A DNA stretch of 61,755 bases from Candidatus Kuenenia stuttgartensis (lineage in GTDB: Bacteria > Planctomycetota > Planctomycetia > Pirellulales > UBA1268): NCBI GenBank assembly GCA_945897435.1, contig CAMDFJ010000006.1, forward strand, positions 1 through 61,755, in the 5' to 3' direction. The notes beneath the pieces were generated by a model. That model had not been told where the DNA came from, searched no databases, and saw nothing but the letters and a program-made list of their open reading frames with translations. How positions within the stretch are numbered: the first letter of the stretch is position 1; each line of letters opens with the position of its first letter. Below are positions 32,624-41,145 of the stretch, piece by piece. The translations under genes were made by a program, and so were the position numbers.

Positions 32624-35449
32624 ATGGCCCGCATCCCTGCCCTCCGACTGACGCTCGCGTTGGCCCTCATCTGCCCCACGCTCGCCCACGCCGAGGACCT
32701 GCCGGCCCCGGATCGCTCTCCGGAAAACGCCGCGGAAAACCTCTCTGGGCCGCCGTCGGAGATCGCCTCCGAACAGGCCGCGGCCGCCCGCCGGGCACTC
32801 GAGGAGGCGGCGACCCGATCTGCAGCCCGTCGGAACGATGCCGCCCCGCCAGCCGCCCCGAGGGCAGCTGCCGCCGAAGCCAAGGCATCGCCTGATTCCG
32901 TGCCGCAGGATCTCGTCATTGCCAAGTTGTCGGCCGAGGTGGCGGCGCGGCAGCTGGAGGCCAAGCGTGTCGCCCAACGTTCGCCGGCCGAGGCAATGGC
33001 GATCCTCGACGCCGTCGCCGCCGAGGTGGCCCGCCGGGAGATCCCGACCGAGGCCCGCAGCCAGCTCGAACGCCGCATCGAACGGACCCGCGCCGACATC
33101 GAGGAATCGACCGGCAAGCGTCGGGCCGAGATCGTCCTCGACCAGCGGAACGCGGCCATCGAGTCCCAGATCGACCGGGAGCGTGCCAAGCGGGTCGAGG
33201 TCGACGAGCGGCTGGCGATGCTCGTCGAGGAATACAACGTCCTGATCGACGAGCGCCGCTTCGCCGAGGCGGAGGCGATCGCCAAGAAGGCCGCACAGCT
33301 CTCGCCCGACAACGCCGTCGTCCGCCAGCTCCTCTCCCAGAGCCGGATCATCCGCCGGCTCGACACCCAGAAGTCGATCGATGGCGACAAGCAGACCGGC
33401 TTCCTCGACGTCGCCGAGGACTCGGAGAAGTCGAGCCGGCCGTTCGTCGGCCCGATCGAGTTCCCCGAGACGAAGGACTGGGAGGATCTGACCAAGAACC
33501 GCTCCCGGCTCGAGGCGGAGAGCCGTTCCCGGGGCACGGCCGCCGAGATCGCGATCAAGCAGAAGCTCGCGACACAGGTCAGCGCCGCCTTTCGTAACGA
33601 GCCCCTCGCCGCAGTCCTCGACGCCCTCGCCAAGCAGGCCGACGTGCCGATCCACCTCGACATGGTCGGCCTCGAGAGCGAGGCGATTCGCACAGACACC
33701 CCCGTCACGATCTCGCTCGACCAGCCGATCTCGCTGAAGAGCGCCCTCAAACTGCTTCTCGAGCCGCTCCACCTCGACTACACGATCAAGGACGAGGTCC
33801 TGAAGATCACGAGCCCGAAACTCGCCAAGGGGGAGGTCTACAGCGTCTCCTACCAGGTCGCGGACCTCGTCGTTCCGATCCCCAACTTCTCCTCCGACGG
33901 CCTCGGCATCACCGGGGCGTTGCGGGACGGCTATGCCCGCCTCTCACCGCGAAACACACTCTCCGTCGAGACGGGCCCGCCACCGGCCGGGATCAAGGCC
34001 GCCGCCGCGGCGCCGGCCGCGGTCGACGCCGCCTCGCTGGCCCAGTTTCAAACCGGAGGGAACGGCCCCCCGGCGACCGGCTCGAATCCCTCGATCCCCT
34101 TCGGTCCACCCACGGTCGGCGGCAGTCAGGCCGACTTCCAGTCGCTCATCGACCTGATCCAAAACACCGTCGCCCCGCAGACCTGGAACACGGTCGGCGG
34201 CCCGGGTGCGATCCAGCCCTTCATGACGAACCTCAGTCTCGTGGTCAGCCAGACGCAGGAGGTGCATGAACAGATCGCCGACCTGCTCGAACAGCTGCGC
34301 CGGCTGCAGGATCTGCAGGTCACGATCGAGGTTCGCTTCATCTCGCTCAACGATACCTTCTTCGAACGGATCGGCGTCGACTTCGACTTCAACATCCAGT
34401 CGAACGTCAACGAGCCGCTCAACATGACCGCCGTGCCGACCCAATCCAACGGCTCGACCTATCCCGCACTGCTCGGCATCAATGCCCAGCCAGGCGGTCC
34501 GTCGCAGACGATCGGCCTCGACAACTCTGGCAACCCTGGAGTTGCCCTCTCGCCATTCGCTAATCCATTTGCGAATCCCAACACCCCAGGCCTGGCTGCC
34601 CAGCGAAACAACTTCTCGATCCCGTTCCGGCAGAACAGCTTCGGCAGTGCGACCGTGCCCTCGCTCCCGGGCCTGCCCGATCCGACGACCTCGGCCGCCA
34701 ACTTCGGCTTTGCGATCCTCTCCGACATCGAGGCCTACTTCCTGATCCAGGCGGCCCAGGGCAACACCCGTTCGAACGTCATGCAGGCCCCGAAGGTGAC
34801 GCTGTTCAACGGCCAGAACGCCTTCGTGTCGGACACCCGGCAGCGGCCCTTCGTGACCAGCGTCGTGCCGGTCGTGGGCGACTTCGCGGCCGCCCAGCAG
34901 CCGGTGATCACGGTCCTTTCCGAGGGCACCGCGGTGAACGTCCAGGCGGTGGTCTCGAGCGACAGGCGGTTCGTCCGGCTCACGCTCGTGCCCTTCTTCT
35001 CGACGATCGGCAAGGTGGAGCAGTTCCAGTTCGAGGGCTCGCGGTCGACCAAGTCGAAGAGCAGCGACGAGAAGTCGGGGCTCGAGGGGGATGCCAACGG
35101 CCTGATCGACCTCAATGCCGGATTGGGCACGGGTGCCTCGAGTTCGCGTGAGGAGGAGGTCAGGTCGAGCGGCACCACGATCCAGCTGCCGGAGTTTCTC
35201 TTCACCACCGTGACGACCACCGTGAGCGTGCCCGACGGCGGCACGGTGCTGCTCGGCGGCATCAAGCGGCTCCGCGAGGGCCGCAATGAGTTCGGCGTCC
35301 CGATCCTCTCGAAGATTCCCTACATCAACCGCCTCTTCAAGAACGTCGGCCTCGGCCGCACGACCGACAGCCTGATGCTGATGGTCACCCCCCGGATCAT
35401 CATCCAGGAGGAGGAAGAGGACAAACTGCTGGGACAGAACCAGCCCTGA
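32624..35449 (+). CDS. Secretin-family protein (type II/III secretion or PilQ-like) with long N-terminus
   Basis: A 941-residue exported protein. A Sec signal covers about 1-23 (LTLALALICPTLAHA). An Ala/Glu/Arg-rich, probably coiled-coil region extends to about 230. An STN/N0-like domain (FRNEPLAAVLDALAKQADVP near 323-342) is followed by an N1-like segment near 540-620 and a Gly/Pro/Asn-rich region. The secretin barrel runs from about 730 to 925: VPDGGTVLLGGIKR near 868 and PILSKIPYINRLFKNVG near 892-908. It would form a multimeric outer-membrane channel. No other secretion or pilus genes are nearby, so the partner system is unknown. Confidence 0.88.
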   Translation: MARIPALRLTLALALICPTLAHAEDLPAPDRSPENAAENLSGPPSEIASEQAAAARRALEEAATRSAARRNDAAPPAAPRAAAAEAKASPDSVPQDLVIAKLSAEVAARQLEAKRVAQRSPAEAMAILDAVAAEVARREIPTEARSQLERRIERTRADIEESTGKRRAEIVLDQRNAAIESQIDRERAKRVEVDERLAMLVEEYNVLIDERRFAEAEAIAKKAAQLSPDNAVVRQLLSQSRIIRRLDTQKSIDGDKQTGFLDVAEDSEKSSRPFVGPIEFPETKDWEDLTKNRSRLEAESRSRGTAAEIAIKQKLATQVSAAFRNEPLAAVLDALAKQADVPIHLDMVGLESEAIRTDTPVTISLDQPISLKSALKLLLEPLHLDYTIKDEVLKITSPKLAKGEVYSVSYQVADLVVPIPNFSSDGLGITGALRDGYARLSPRNTLSVETGPPPAGIKAAAAAPAAVDAASLAQFQTGGNGPPATGSNPSIPFGPPTVGGSQADFQSLIDLIQNTVAPQTWNTVGGPGAIQPFMTNLSLVVSQTQEVHEQIADLLEQLRRLQDLQVTIEVRFISLNDTFFERIGVDFDFNIQSNVNEPLNMTAVPTQSNGSTYPALLGINAQPGGPSQTIGLDNSGNPGVALSPFANPFANPNTPGLAAQRNNFSIPFRQNSFGSATVPSLPGLPDPTTSAANFGFAILSDIEAYFLIQAAQGNTRSNVMQAPKVTLFNGQNAFVSDTRQRPFVTSVVPVVGDFAAAQQPVITVLSEGTAVNVQAVVSSDRRFVRLTLVPFFSTIGKVEQFQFEGSRSTKSKSSDEKSGLEGDANGLIDLNAGLGTGASSSREEEVRSSGTTIQLPEFLFTTVTTTVSVPDGGTVLLGGIKRLREGRNEFGVPILSKIPYINRLFKNVGLGRTTDSLMLMVTPRIIIQEEEEDKLLGQNQP

Positions 35450-35480
35450 CCGTCGAGCCGCTGATCGGACAGGCCACACG

Positions 35481-35864
35481 ATGCAACTCTGGCTCATCTG
35501 CGGTGCAGTGCTCGGCTGGATCGGCGTCGCCGCCGGCTCGTTCGGAGCCCACGGACTGAAAGGCCTCCTCGAGGCCAATGGCCAGGCCGCCAACTGGGAA
35601 ACGGCCGTCCGCTATTGCCTGTTCCACGCCATCGCGCTGCTCATCGTCGGCCTTTTGGCCGCCCTGCCTCAGGCACAGCCAGCACGTGCCCTGCTTGGCA
35701 TCGCCGGCTGGACCTTCCTGTTTGGAACGCTGATCTTCAGCGGCTTCCTCGCGGCCCTGGCCCTCTCAGGGGTCAAGATACTCGGCGCGATCGTGCCGAT
35801 CGGAGGCGTTCTGCTCCTCGTCGGCTGGACCTGCCTGGCGGTCGCTGGCTGGAAGTGCCGCTAA
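35481..35864 (+). CDS. DUF423 family membrane protein
   Basis: A 127-residue inner-membrane protein of the DUF423 (YgdD-like) family, with four hydrophobic helices (about 2-20, 44-63, 71-92, 98-122). The N-terminus GAVLGWIGVAAGSFGAHGLK near 7-26 is the family signature. The function is unknown. It begins 31 bases after the secretin stop and its TAA overlaps the stop of the convergent TPR gene. Confidence 0.9.
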   Translation: MQLWLICGAVLGWIGVAAGSFGAHGLKGLLEANGQAANWETAVRYCLFHAIALLIVGLLAALPQAQPARALLGIAGWTFLFGTLIFSGFLAALALSGVKILGAIVPIGGVLLLVGWTCLAVAGWKCR

Positions 35865-36538
35865 AACGTGTCGTCTGCAGCCGGGGCAGGCTTCTCGGCG
35901 GTGGGCGGGTCGGCGAATGGATCATCCGACTCGGCGGGTGGACTGGCAGGACGCGAGGCGGGTTCGGCCGGTTCCTCTTCCATCAGCTCCTCGCCGGCGG
36001 CCCGAGGCTTGGGTGCCGGCGGTTGCAGCGATTCGGCGGCCGGTGTCTGGATAGCCGGTGCCGGACGACGGCGGCGAAGCACCTCTTCCTCACGATCTTC
36101 GAGACCAGAGTAGCGTTGCCGATTCGCTTCGCGGCTCTGCTGCACGGCGGCGACGCGGGCCCGCGACCGATACCGTTCCAGCTTGAGCCGATCGGCGCCC
36201 TGCACCCGCTCCAACGCCCGAGAAACCGTATGGGCACCGCCACGTTCGGCCTCGAGATTGGCCCCCTGCTCGAAATCGGCCTGGGCCTCGTCTTCGCGGC
36301 CGAGTTTGAGGGCGGCGAGTCCACGGAAGTAATAGGCGCGGGGATCGCGGGTGCCGGCCTCGATGGCACTGCCCAGTTCTTCGAGGCTGCGTTGGTAGTC
36401 TCCGCCGTTGAAGGCGTGGACTCCATTGCCGTAGGCGGTGGTCAGCGGCGCGGGGTCGGCCCCAATCGCCATGGACGGGATGATCAGGCCGGTCACAAGG
36501 GCCGAAAGCAGCAGTCCGCATCTCGTTGAGGCAGGCAT
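35861..36538 (-). CDS. Exported TPR-repeat protein with Pro/Glu-rich tail
   Basis: A 225-residue protein. A signal peptide covers about 1-23 (LLLSALVTGLIIPSMAIGAD). TPR-like helices span about 30-100 (YGNGVHAFNGGDYQRSLEEL, YYFRGLAALKLGREDEAQAD). A charged helical segment follows, then a disordered Pro/Ala/Glu tail to the end. ATG 36538 (MPASTRCG) is preferred because GAGAGG lies 6 bases upstream; ATG 36544 would leave that site abutting the start codon. TPRs imply a protein-binding scaffold in the periplasm. Partners are unknown. Confidence 0.8.
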   Translation of the reverse strand: MPASTRCGLLLSALVTGLIIPSMAIGADPAPLTTAYGNGVHAFNGGDYQRSLEELGSAIEAGTRDPRAYYFRGLAALKLGREDEAQADFEQGANLEAERGGAHTVSRALERVQGADRLKLERYRSRARVAAVQQSREANRQRYSGLEDREEEVLRRRRPAPAIQTPAAESLQPPAPKPRAAGEELMEEEPAEPASRPASPPAESDDPFADPPTAEKPAPAADDTF

Positions 36539-36560
36539 GGTCATCCTCTCAGCCCGTGAC

Positions 36561-36587
36561 GGGCACCCGACGACGGTCGGGTCGCCC
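36561..36587 (-). other. Hairpin upstream of the TPR gene
   Basis: ACCCGAC-GACG-GTCGGGT with an outer GGGC/GCCC pairing gives an 11-bp stem with one bulged base, 23 bases before the TPR start. There is no T-run, so it is more likely a leader structure than a terminator. It may also separate the TPR gene from the upstream two-gene unit. Confidence 0.4.
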
Positions 36588-36679
36588 TGATGGCTCGATT
36601 CTCGAATGGAATTCGGCTTTTTTCCAATTGCGGCCACGGATTTTCGGTGCAGGCCGAACAGATCGCCCGGTCGCCCCTG

Positions 36680-37213
36680 TCAGCCGGGCCGCAGCGTCTT
36701 CCCATCCCCCGCTGCCCCACGGGCCGCGGCGTGCTGACGAAACGTCTGCTCGTCGAGCAGCACGGCTGCCCGGACAAGCTGCATCATCATCGGTTCATGG
36801 GGCCACCCGACGGCGGCAAGCAGCCGGTCAAATTCCTCCGGGGGACAGCTACCCTTCAGATCGACCAACAGCACCCGTCCATCCCGCTCGAAGGCGTTGC
36901 CGTCCACCTGCCAGGTGGAGTCGGAACGGGGACTGACCCAGACAAACGATCCGTCCGGCTCGACGAACATCCGCTCGAGCGCCGCGAGGCGAGACATGGC
37001 GTCGTCAAACTGGACGGCCATCGGCACGACAAGCTGATCCCGTGGCACATCGAGCGTGGGCCAGCGGCCTCGATCGTCGCCATACACGGGTCCAGGCGTG
37101 CCGTCTCCCCGCCGCAGGAGCGTGATGTCGAAGGCGTAGATCGGTGCCGCGGGCTGTTCGTCGTTCGAGGCTGAGGCTGGCCGGGGATTCATCTGCCACC
37201 TTGGATCGGCCAT
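36680..37213 (-). CDS. Conserved hypothetical protein, coupled to metallophosphoesterase-like gene
   Basis: A 177-residue protein that I do not assign to a named family. It has no signal peptide or membrane helix. A core near 25-140 reads as a compact alpha/beta domain (YAFDITLLRRGDG, FVEPDGSFVWVS, WQVDGNAFERDGRVLLVDLK). It may be a small planctomycete-specific family. ATG 37213 lies 6 bases after the stop of the upstream gene, so the two are surely co-transcribed and probably function together. Confidence 0.7.
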   Translation of the reverse strand: MADPRWQMNPRPASASNDEQPAAPIYAFDITLLRRGDGTPGPVYGDDRGRWPTLDVPRDQLVVPMAVQFDDAMSRLAALERMFVEPDGSFVWVSPRSDSTWQVDGNAFERDGRVLLVDLKGSCPPEEFDRLLAAVGWPHEPMMMQLVRAAVLLDEQTFRQHAAARGAAGDGKTLRPG

Positions 37214-37219
37214 CGGGTG

Positions 37220-38521
37220 TCAGGCGGCGTCGACGGTCGGCACGCCTGCCGGTGGCGCAGCGGGAGGTTCGTCCTCATCAGACCAGCAGGACAGGATCTG
37301 CAGTCCGCCGTATTCGTCGTCGTTGAACAGACATGCATGCCGGATCCAGATCTCAGGGTCAGCGAGCGGTGCCACCTCGATCGCCCGCGGCCGGTCTCGA
37401 CCGGCTGTGATCGAGGATCTTCGCAGCGGGTCGATTCCGAGGCAAACGATCCGCTGCGGTCCATCCGCGGATCGAGGGGGCGCCGAGGGATGACCGTAGA
37501 CCAGTCTCGCTTCTCCGGCCCCCGGCTCGAGCATCGGATCGCGCGGTTCACAGATCTCCACGGCGTCGGGGCGTGAATCCCTGCCGACATCGGCCATCAG
37601 GTTCGCCACCCGGTCCACCAGATCGAATTCCGATTCCAGCAGCGGCGGGTCGCGTCGGGCCAGACGGTGCCACCCCTCCACTGCCCGCTGCCAGATCTCC
37701 AGCGTCCTGCGTTCCAGCCATCCCTTCGATGATCCTGCCTGGCCTCTGCCCGCAAGCCAGGCTGCGAGCAGGGCGGGCAGGGCAAGAGGACGCACTGCGG
37801 CGAGTGTTCGAACCAGCCGCGGCGCCGTTTCACGGGTGGCGGCATGATCGCCCAGCAGCCCAGCGAACGGGACGAGGAGATCGACCGACAGGCTCTCGGC
37901 CAGGGTCGGGGGACGATCTGCTCCGATCCCGATCCGGGGAGAATTGTCTCCGGGATCGGTGCCGGAAGCGTCGCATGCCGGATCCCATCCGCTGCCATGC
38001 TGGACGACGACGCCGCCGCCGGCCCAGACCTGGCCGATGGCGAGGCCGAACCGGCCTGCCAGACGGCGGCAGAAATCTTCCTCGAGCCAGGGATCGCGAT
38101 CCCCTGTCAGCAGCGTGACATGGACGGGGATTCGCATCGCATTGCCCATCGCCGGACGCCCGCGGGAATCGGCTGAAGGCACCTCGACTCCGCGACGAAT
38201 GAGTCTGGCCAGCCGGCTGAGCAGTGGCCGGCCGGAGAGGATGGTCCGTTCCGTCACCTCGACCCTGGAAAGGGCGCTGGCTGCCGACCGCCGCCAGGGC
38301 CGCTGGGTTCCGAGCCAGGCCGAACTCAGGAGCCAGTCGAACGTGTCGCCGGCGAGCACGATGTCGAATCGCGAGATCGGTCGATAGCGGCCATCACGCC
38401 GAAACCCTGCCCGCACCGCAGCCCCGCATGCGGCCGAAAGGAAGCCGTCGATCGGGCGTCGCCGCGGACGTTCGGCAAGCGTGCCATCGCTGAAGCCCCA
38501 ATTCGAAACGACGACGAGCAC
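37220..38521 (-). CDS. Metallophosphoesterase-like protein with degenerate metal motifs
   Basis: A 433-residue protein whose order of motifs suggests the calcineurin-like fold. It starts LVVVSNWGFSDGT (where DxH is expected), then has FDIVLAGDTFDWLLSS near 53-68 (good match to GDxxD), LLTGDRDPWLEEDF near 136-149 (for GNHD) and VVVQHGSGWDP near 172-182 (for GHxH). Several metal-binding His and Asn are replaced, so catalysis is uncertain. The C-terminal 200 residues are not recognisable. The start is a GTG at 38521 with a weak ribosome site. It forms a two-gene unit with 36680-37213. Confidence 0.65.
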   Translation of the reverse strand: MLVVVSNWGFSDGTLAERPRRRPIDGFLSAACGAAVRAGFRRDGRYRPISRFDIVLAGDTFDWLLSSAWLGTQRPWRRSAASALSRVEVTERTILSGRPLLSRLARLIRRGVEVPSADSRGRPAMGNAMRIPVHVTLLTGDRDPWLEEDFCRRLAGRFGLAIGQVWAGGGVVVQHGSGWDPACDASGTDPGDNSPRIGIGADRPPTLAESLSVDLLVPFAGLLGDHAATRETAPRLVRTLAAVRPLALPALLAAWLAGRGQAGSSKGWLERRTLEIWQRAVEGWHRLARRDPPLLESEFDLVDRVANLMADVGRDSRPDAVEICEPRDPMLEPGAGEARLVYGHPSAPPRSADGPQRIVCLGIDPLRRSSITAGRDRPRAIEVAPLADPEIWIRHACLFNDDEYGGLQILSCWSDEDEPPAAPPAGVPTVDAA

Positions 38522-38684
38522 GCCCGCGGCCCCCCTGGCAAGCCGTTCTCCTCCAGTCCGCCCCCTGCGGTTGATCGACCGGCACCCGCCGTCTCCTCGA
38601 CTCGACGGCCTGGAACCGCCCCCCGATCACCGGGGCCGCGGAACCTGTGCCGGTCGGGCCGGGTATCGGGCCCTTCCGGGGGCC

Positions 38685-40160
38685 TCAGGGATCGCCGAAC
38701 GAGGTCGTGCAGACGGAGTCGAGCGAGCCGTCGAGTTCGGCACCGGTGAGGATGGCCGTGGCCTTGGCCGCCCCCGGGACTGACATCCGATAGGCCAGCT
38801 CAAAGGTTGCCTGCCCACCCGGCGGCAGGCTCGAGATCGAGTCGAAGGCGATGGTCGACCCGTCGATTCGCACCCTCGAAGGCGTCGGGTCGCCCACGAG
38901 CCGTGACTGATCGGGCAGCACGACGACGAGATCGAGCCGTCCCGAGGGAGACGAGCCGTTGTTGGAAACGATGCAGACGAGGTTGGTGGCGCCTCCGACC
39001 TGCACCGGATCATCGAGGTCGGCGAGGGCGACCCGCAGCCCGGCCTCCCGAGGCGTCCGCGGCCGCGTCGCGGTCGAACGAACCATCACGCAGGATTCGT
39101 CAGCCACCATCACCCCGCCAACAAGGCCGCTCAGAACGCTCCGCACGCAGGACCGCGAGGCGGGCGAGTCGCGGAAACTCGTCATCGGAGCCTGGGCGCG
39201 GAGGTTGATCTGACGCCGCAACTGGCCGCCCGGTTCGATCGCTGGCAGATCCCAGGAAACGCTCGATGAACCGAGCTTGTATCCGTCCGACGCCTCCAGC
39301 GGTGCGAAGGCCCCGTCCCAGGAAAATTCAAGCTTTGTCGGTGGCGCCGGGGCCGTCCCGGTGTTTCGGACGGTGGCCGAATATTCTGCCACGGCGCCCG
39401 ACATCAGTTCGCCGGGACCGTTGAGATCGAGTTCGAGCGACGGGGCAGCGACCGGCGAGGTCGAAGCCGATGCCAACGGCTGAAGCACCGGTGGCGTCGC
39501 CGGGACCGGCTGCGTCTGCACGACGGGAGCGGGTGGCTGCACTGGCGCCGGGGGAACGACGGGTGAAGGAATCACAGGTGCAGGCATCACCGGCGCAGGC
39601 ATGACAGGTGCCGGCATCACAGGTGGCGGTATGTACTGCGGCGTGCTGACAACTGGCGGCGGTGACGCAACGACCGGCGGCGCTGCAACCACTGCCGGCG
39701 GCGAGAACGAGGGCTGGGCGAGGGTTGCTGCCGAGACCTGCACGCACTCGGTCGCCCCGCCCATGAAGGTGTGCGCCTGATCGAGGATTTCGACACGATG
39801 GCACTGCCTGCCGGGCTCGTCGAGCGAGAAGTCGAGCGTCAGCCGACGGGATGTGCCGGCAGCCAGATCGATGGTGCCCCGCTGCTCGATCGGGCTGGCG
39901 GAGGCGGGGTGATGGAAGCCCTTGTCGAAGTAATCAACGACCCTGAGGCCGGTGAGCGGACGGCCGGAACGATTGACCAACTCCACCTCAAACGCCACCT
40001 TGTCGCCGACCCGTGCCGCGAGCGGGCCGGTAATGTTGACGAGCACCGGATCCTCGGCAAACACGGGAACCGCCCCGAGGGCGAACAGGCACGCAAGCCA
40101 GGCCAAGGCGTCTGGCCGGAGTGACGCTCTGTGCAGTCGCGATCGTGTCTTCGAGCCCAT
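38685..40160 (-). CDS. Exported DUF11/CARDB-type repeat protein with Pro-rich linker
   Basis: A 491-residue protein. A signal peptide covers about 1-36 (LAWLACLFALGAVPVFAED). Three immunoglobulin-like DUF11 domains lie near 40-145 (VGDKVAFEVELVNRSGRPL), 235-375 and 385-490 (NLVCIVSNNGSSPSGRLDL). Domains one and two are joined by a 70-residue Pro/Val/Ala linker with repeated PAPVM units. ATG 40160 follows a strong GGGAGGA site. Such proteins are common in planctomycete envelopes and probably mediate surface adhesion or structure. The gene lies between a structured repeat array and the metallophosphoesterase-like unit. Confidence 0.85.
   Translation of the reverse strand: MGSKTRSRLHRASLRPDALAWLACLFALGAVPVFAEDPVLVNITGPLAARVGDKVAFEVELVNRSGRPLTGLRVVDYFDKGFHHPASASPIEQRGTIDLAAGTSRRLTLDFSLDEPGRQCHRVEILDQAHTFMGGATECVQVSAATLAQPSFSPPAVVAAPPVVASPPPVVSTPQYIPPPVMPAPVMPAPVMPAPVIPSPVVPPAPVQPPAPVVQTQPVPATPPVLQPLASASTSPVAAPSLELDLNGPGELMSGAVAEYSATVRNTGTAPAPPTKLEFSWDGAFAPLEASDGYKLGSSSVSWDLPAIEPGGQLRRQINLRAQAPMTSFRDSPASRSCVRSVLSGLVGGVMVADESCVMVRSTATRPRTPREAGLRVALADLDDPVQVGGATNLVCIVSNNGSSPSGRLDLVVVLPDQSRLVGDPTPSRVRIDGSTIAFDSISSLPPGGQATFELAYRMSVPGAAKATAILTGAELDGSLDSVCTTSFGDP
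39571..39630. repeat. Four 15-base tandem repeats encoding PAPVM units
   Basis: Four consecutive 15-base units (39571, 39586, 39601, 39616), each a variant of ATCACAGGTGCAGGC, encode the repeated PAPVM/PAPVI motif of the DUF11 protein on the minus strand. The copies differ mainly at synonymous positions. Copy number is likely to vary between strains. Confidence 0.8.
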
Positions 40161-40250
40161 GCGGATTCCTCCCTGGAGCGGCCTCAATCGGCGGGAAGCC
40201 TACCACGCGACCGACCGCCGCTGCCACGTCCCACGGCCGCAGGGGTTGGG

Positions 40251-40310
40251 AGCGAGCCAGCCGGCGGAGCCAGCCTAGGAAAACCGGACACGATGTCCGG
40301 GCTTTTCGTG
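40251..40310. repeat. Structured repeat unit B1 (diverged M3-M4)
   Basis: A partial, diverged copy of the repeat. M3 is GCCGGC-GGA-GCCAGC with one mismatch, and M4 is CCGGACA-CGA-TGTCCGG flanked by GGAAAA and CTTTTC. M2 is not clear. It lies in the 281-base gap between phoU and the DUF11 gene. Confidence 0.7.
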
Positions 40311-40320
40311 AAGCACCCAC

Positions 40321-40338
40321 GACAGGCTGAAGCCTGTC
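40321..40338. repeat. Palindrome M1, copy in array B
   Basis: An exact copy of GACAGGCTGAAGCCTGTC, placed between units B1 and B2 and followed by CCCAC as in the copy at 10032. Confidence 0.85.
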
Positions 40339-40350
40339 CCACTTCCGACA

Positions 40351-40433
40351 AGGGTTAGGCCAGGATGGCCGGGTCAGCACCAGCAACCGGAAGTTGCCAA
40401 GGAAAACCGGACACGATGTCCGGGTTTTCCGTG
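40351..40433. repeat. Structured repeat unit B2 (hairpins M2-M3-M4)
   Basis: An 83-base homologue of units A1/A2: M2 GGCCA-GGA-TGGCC, M3 GCAAC-CGGAA-GTTGC and M4 CCGGACA-CGA-TGTCCGG inside GGAAAA/TTTTCC. Relative to A1 each stem has changed on both sides and stays paired, whereas the flanking sequence CCAAGGAAAA and the loops are conserved. It ends 8 bases from the phoU stop codon (40442-40444). Confidence 0.85.
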
Positions 40434-40441
40434 AAGCCAGC

Positions 40442-41101
40442 TCACTCGCTGGCCCGATGGCGGACGATGTCCCCCTCCACCATGTAGATCACGTCCTCGG
40501 CCACGTTCGTCGCCATATCGGCAATCCGCTCGATGTGCTTCGAGACCGAGTTCACCCGCAGCAGGTTCTCGACGTTCTCAGGGTTTTGCTGGATGCCGCG
40601 AAGCACCTTGCGACGGATCTGCTGGCGACACTCGTCGACCGCGTCATCCTCCTCCCGCACCTGACGGGCAAGGGCGGGATCGGCGTTGACGACGGCATCG
40701 AGGCACTGCTTCACCATCTCCTGGGCCTGCATCGCCATCGAGCGGATCTCCGGCGGCATGTCACGGGGATCCTGATTGGCGAGTTGGCCCACCCGCTTGG
40801 CGATGTTCTTGGCGAGGTCTCCCATCCGCTCGAGATCGTTGTTGATCTTCAGCACGGCCACCACGAACCGCAGATCGGCCGCCACGGGCTGGTAGAGGGC
40901 GAGGATCTTGAGGCATTCCTCCTCCACCTCGACCTCCATCCTGTCGATCTCCTCGTCGTTCGCGGTGACCCGCTGGGCGAGGTGGACGTCGCGATTGATG
41001 AGCGCTGTGATCGACTTTGAAATCGCCTCCTCGACGAGCGTGCCGACGCGGAGGATCTTCTCCTTGAGCTGGTCGACCTGTCGTTCAATGTGGCGGGGCA
41101 T
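40442..41101 (-). CDS. phoU: Phosphate signalling complex protein PhoU
   Basis: A 219-residue cytoplasmic PhoU with two three-helix PhoU repeats (about 15-105 and 115-210). It damps PstSCAB transport and Pho signalling. Family marks are the two metal-associated segments, of which one reads DLERMGDLAKNIAKR near 88-102 and the second HIERIADMATNVAEDVIYMV near 188-207. ATG 41101 begins MPRHIERQVDQL. It is the last gene of the pst operon, 44 bases after pstB. Confidence 0.96.
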   Translation of the reverse strand: MPRHIERQVDQLKEKILRVGTLVEEAISKSITALINRDVHLAQRVTANDEEIDRMEVEVEEECLKILALYQPVAADLRFVVAVLKINNDLERMGDLAKNIAKRVGQLANQDPRDMPPEIRSMAMQAQEMVKQCLDAVVNADPALARQVREEDDAVDECRQQIRRKVLRGIQQNPENVENLLRVNSVSKHIERIADMATNVAEDVIYMVEGDIVRHRASE

Positions 41102-41145
41102 GCGTGATCGGTTTTCGGTAAAGCCTCGGCAGCGGTCGTTCGGAA

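Noticed and set aside
33944-35593. 549-codon minus-strand frame opposite the secretin gene
   Set aside because: Shadow of the secretin barrel; no recognisable domain.
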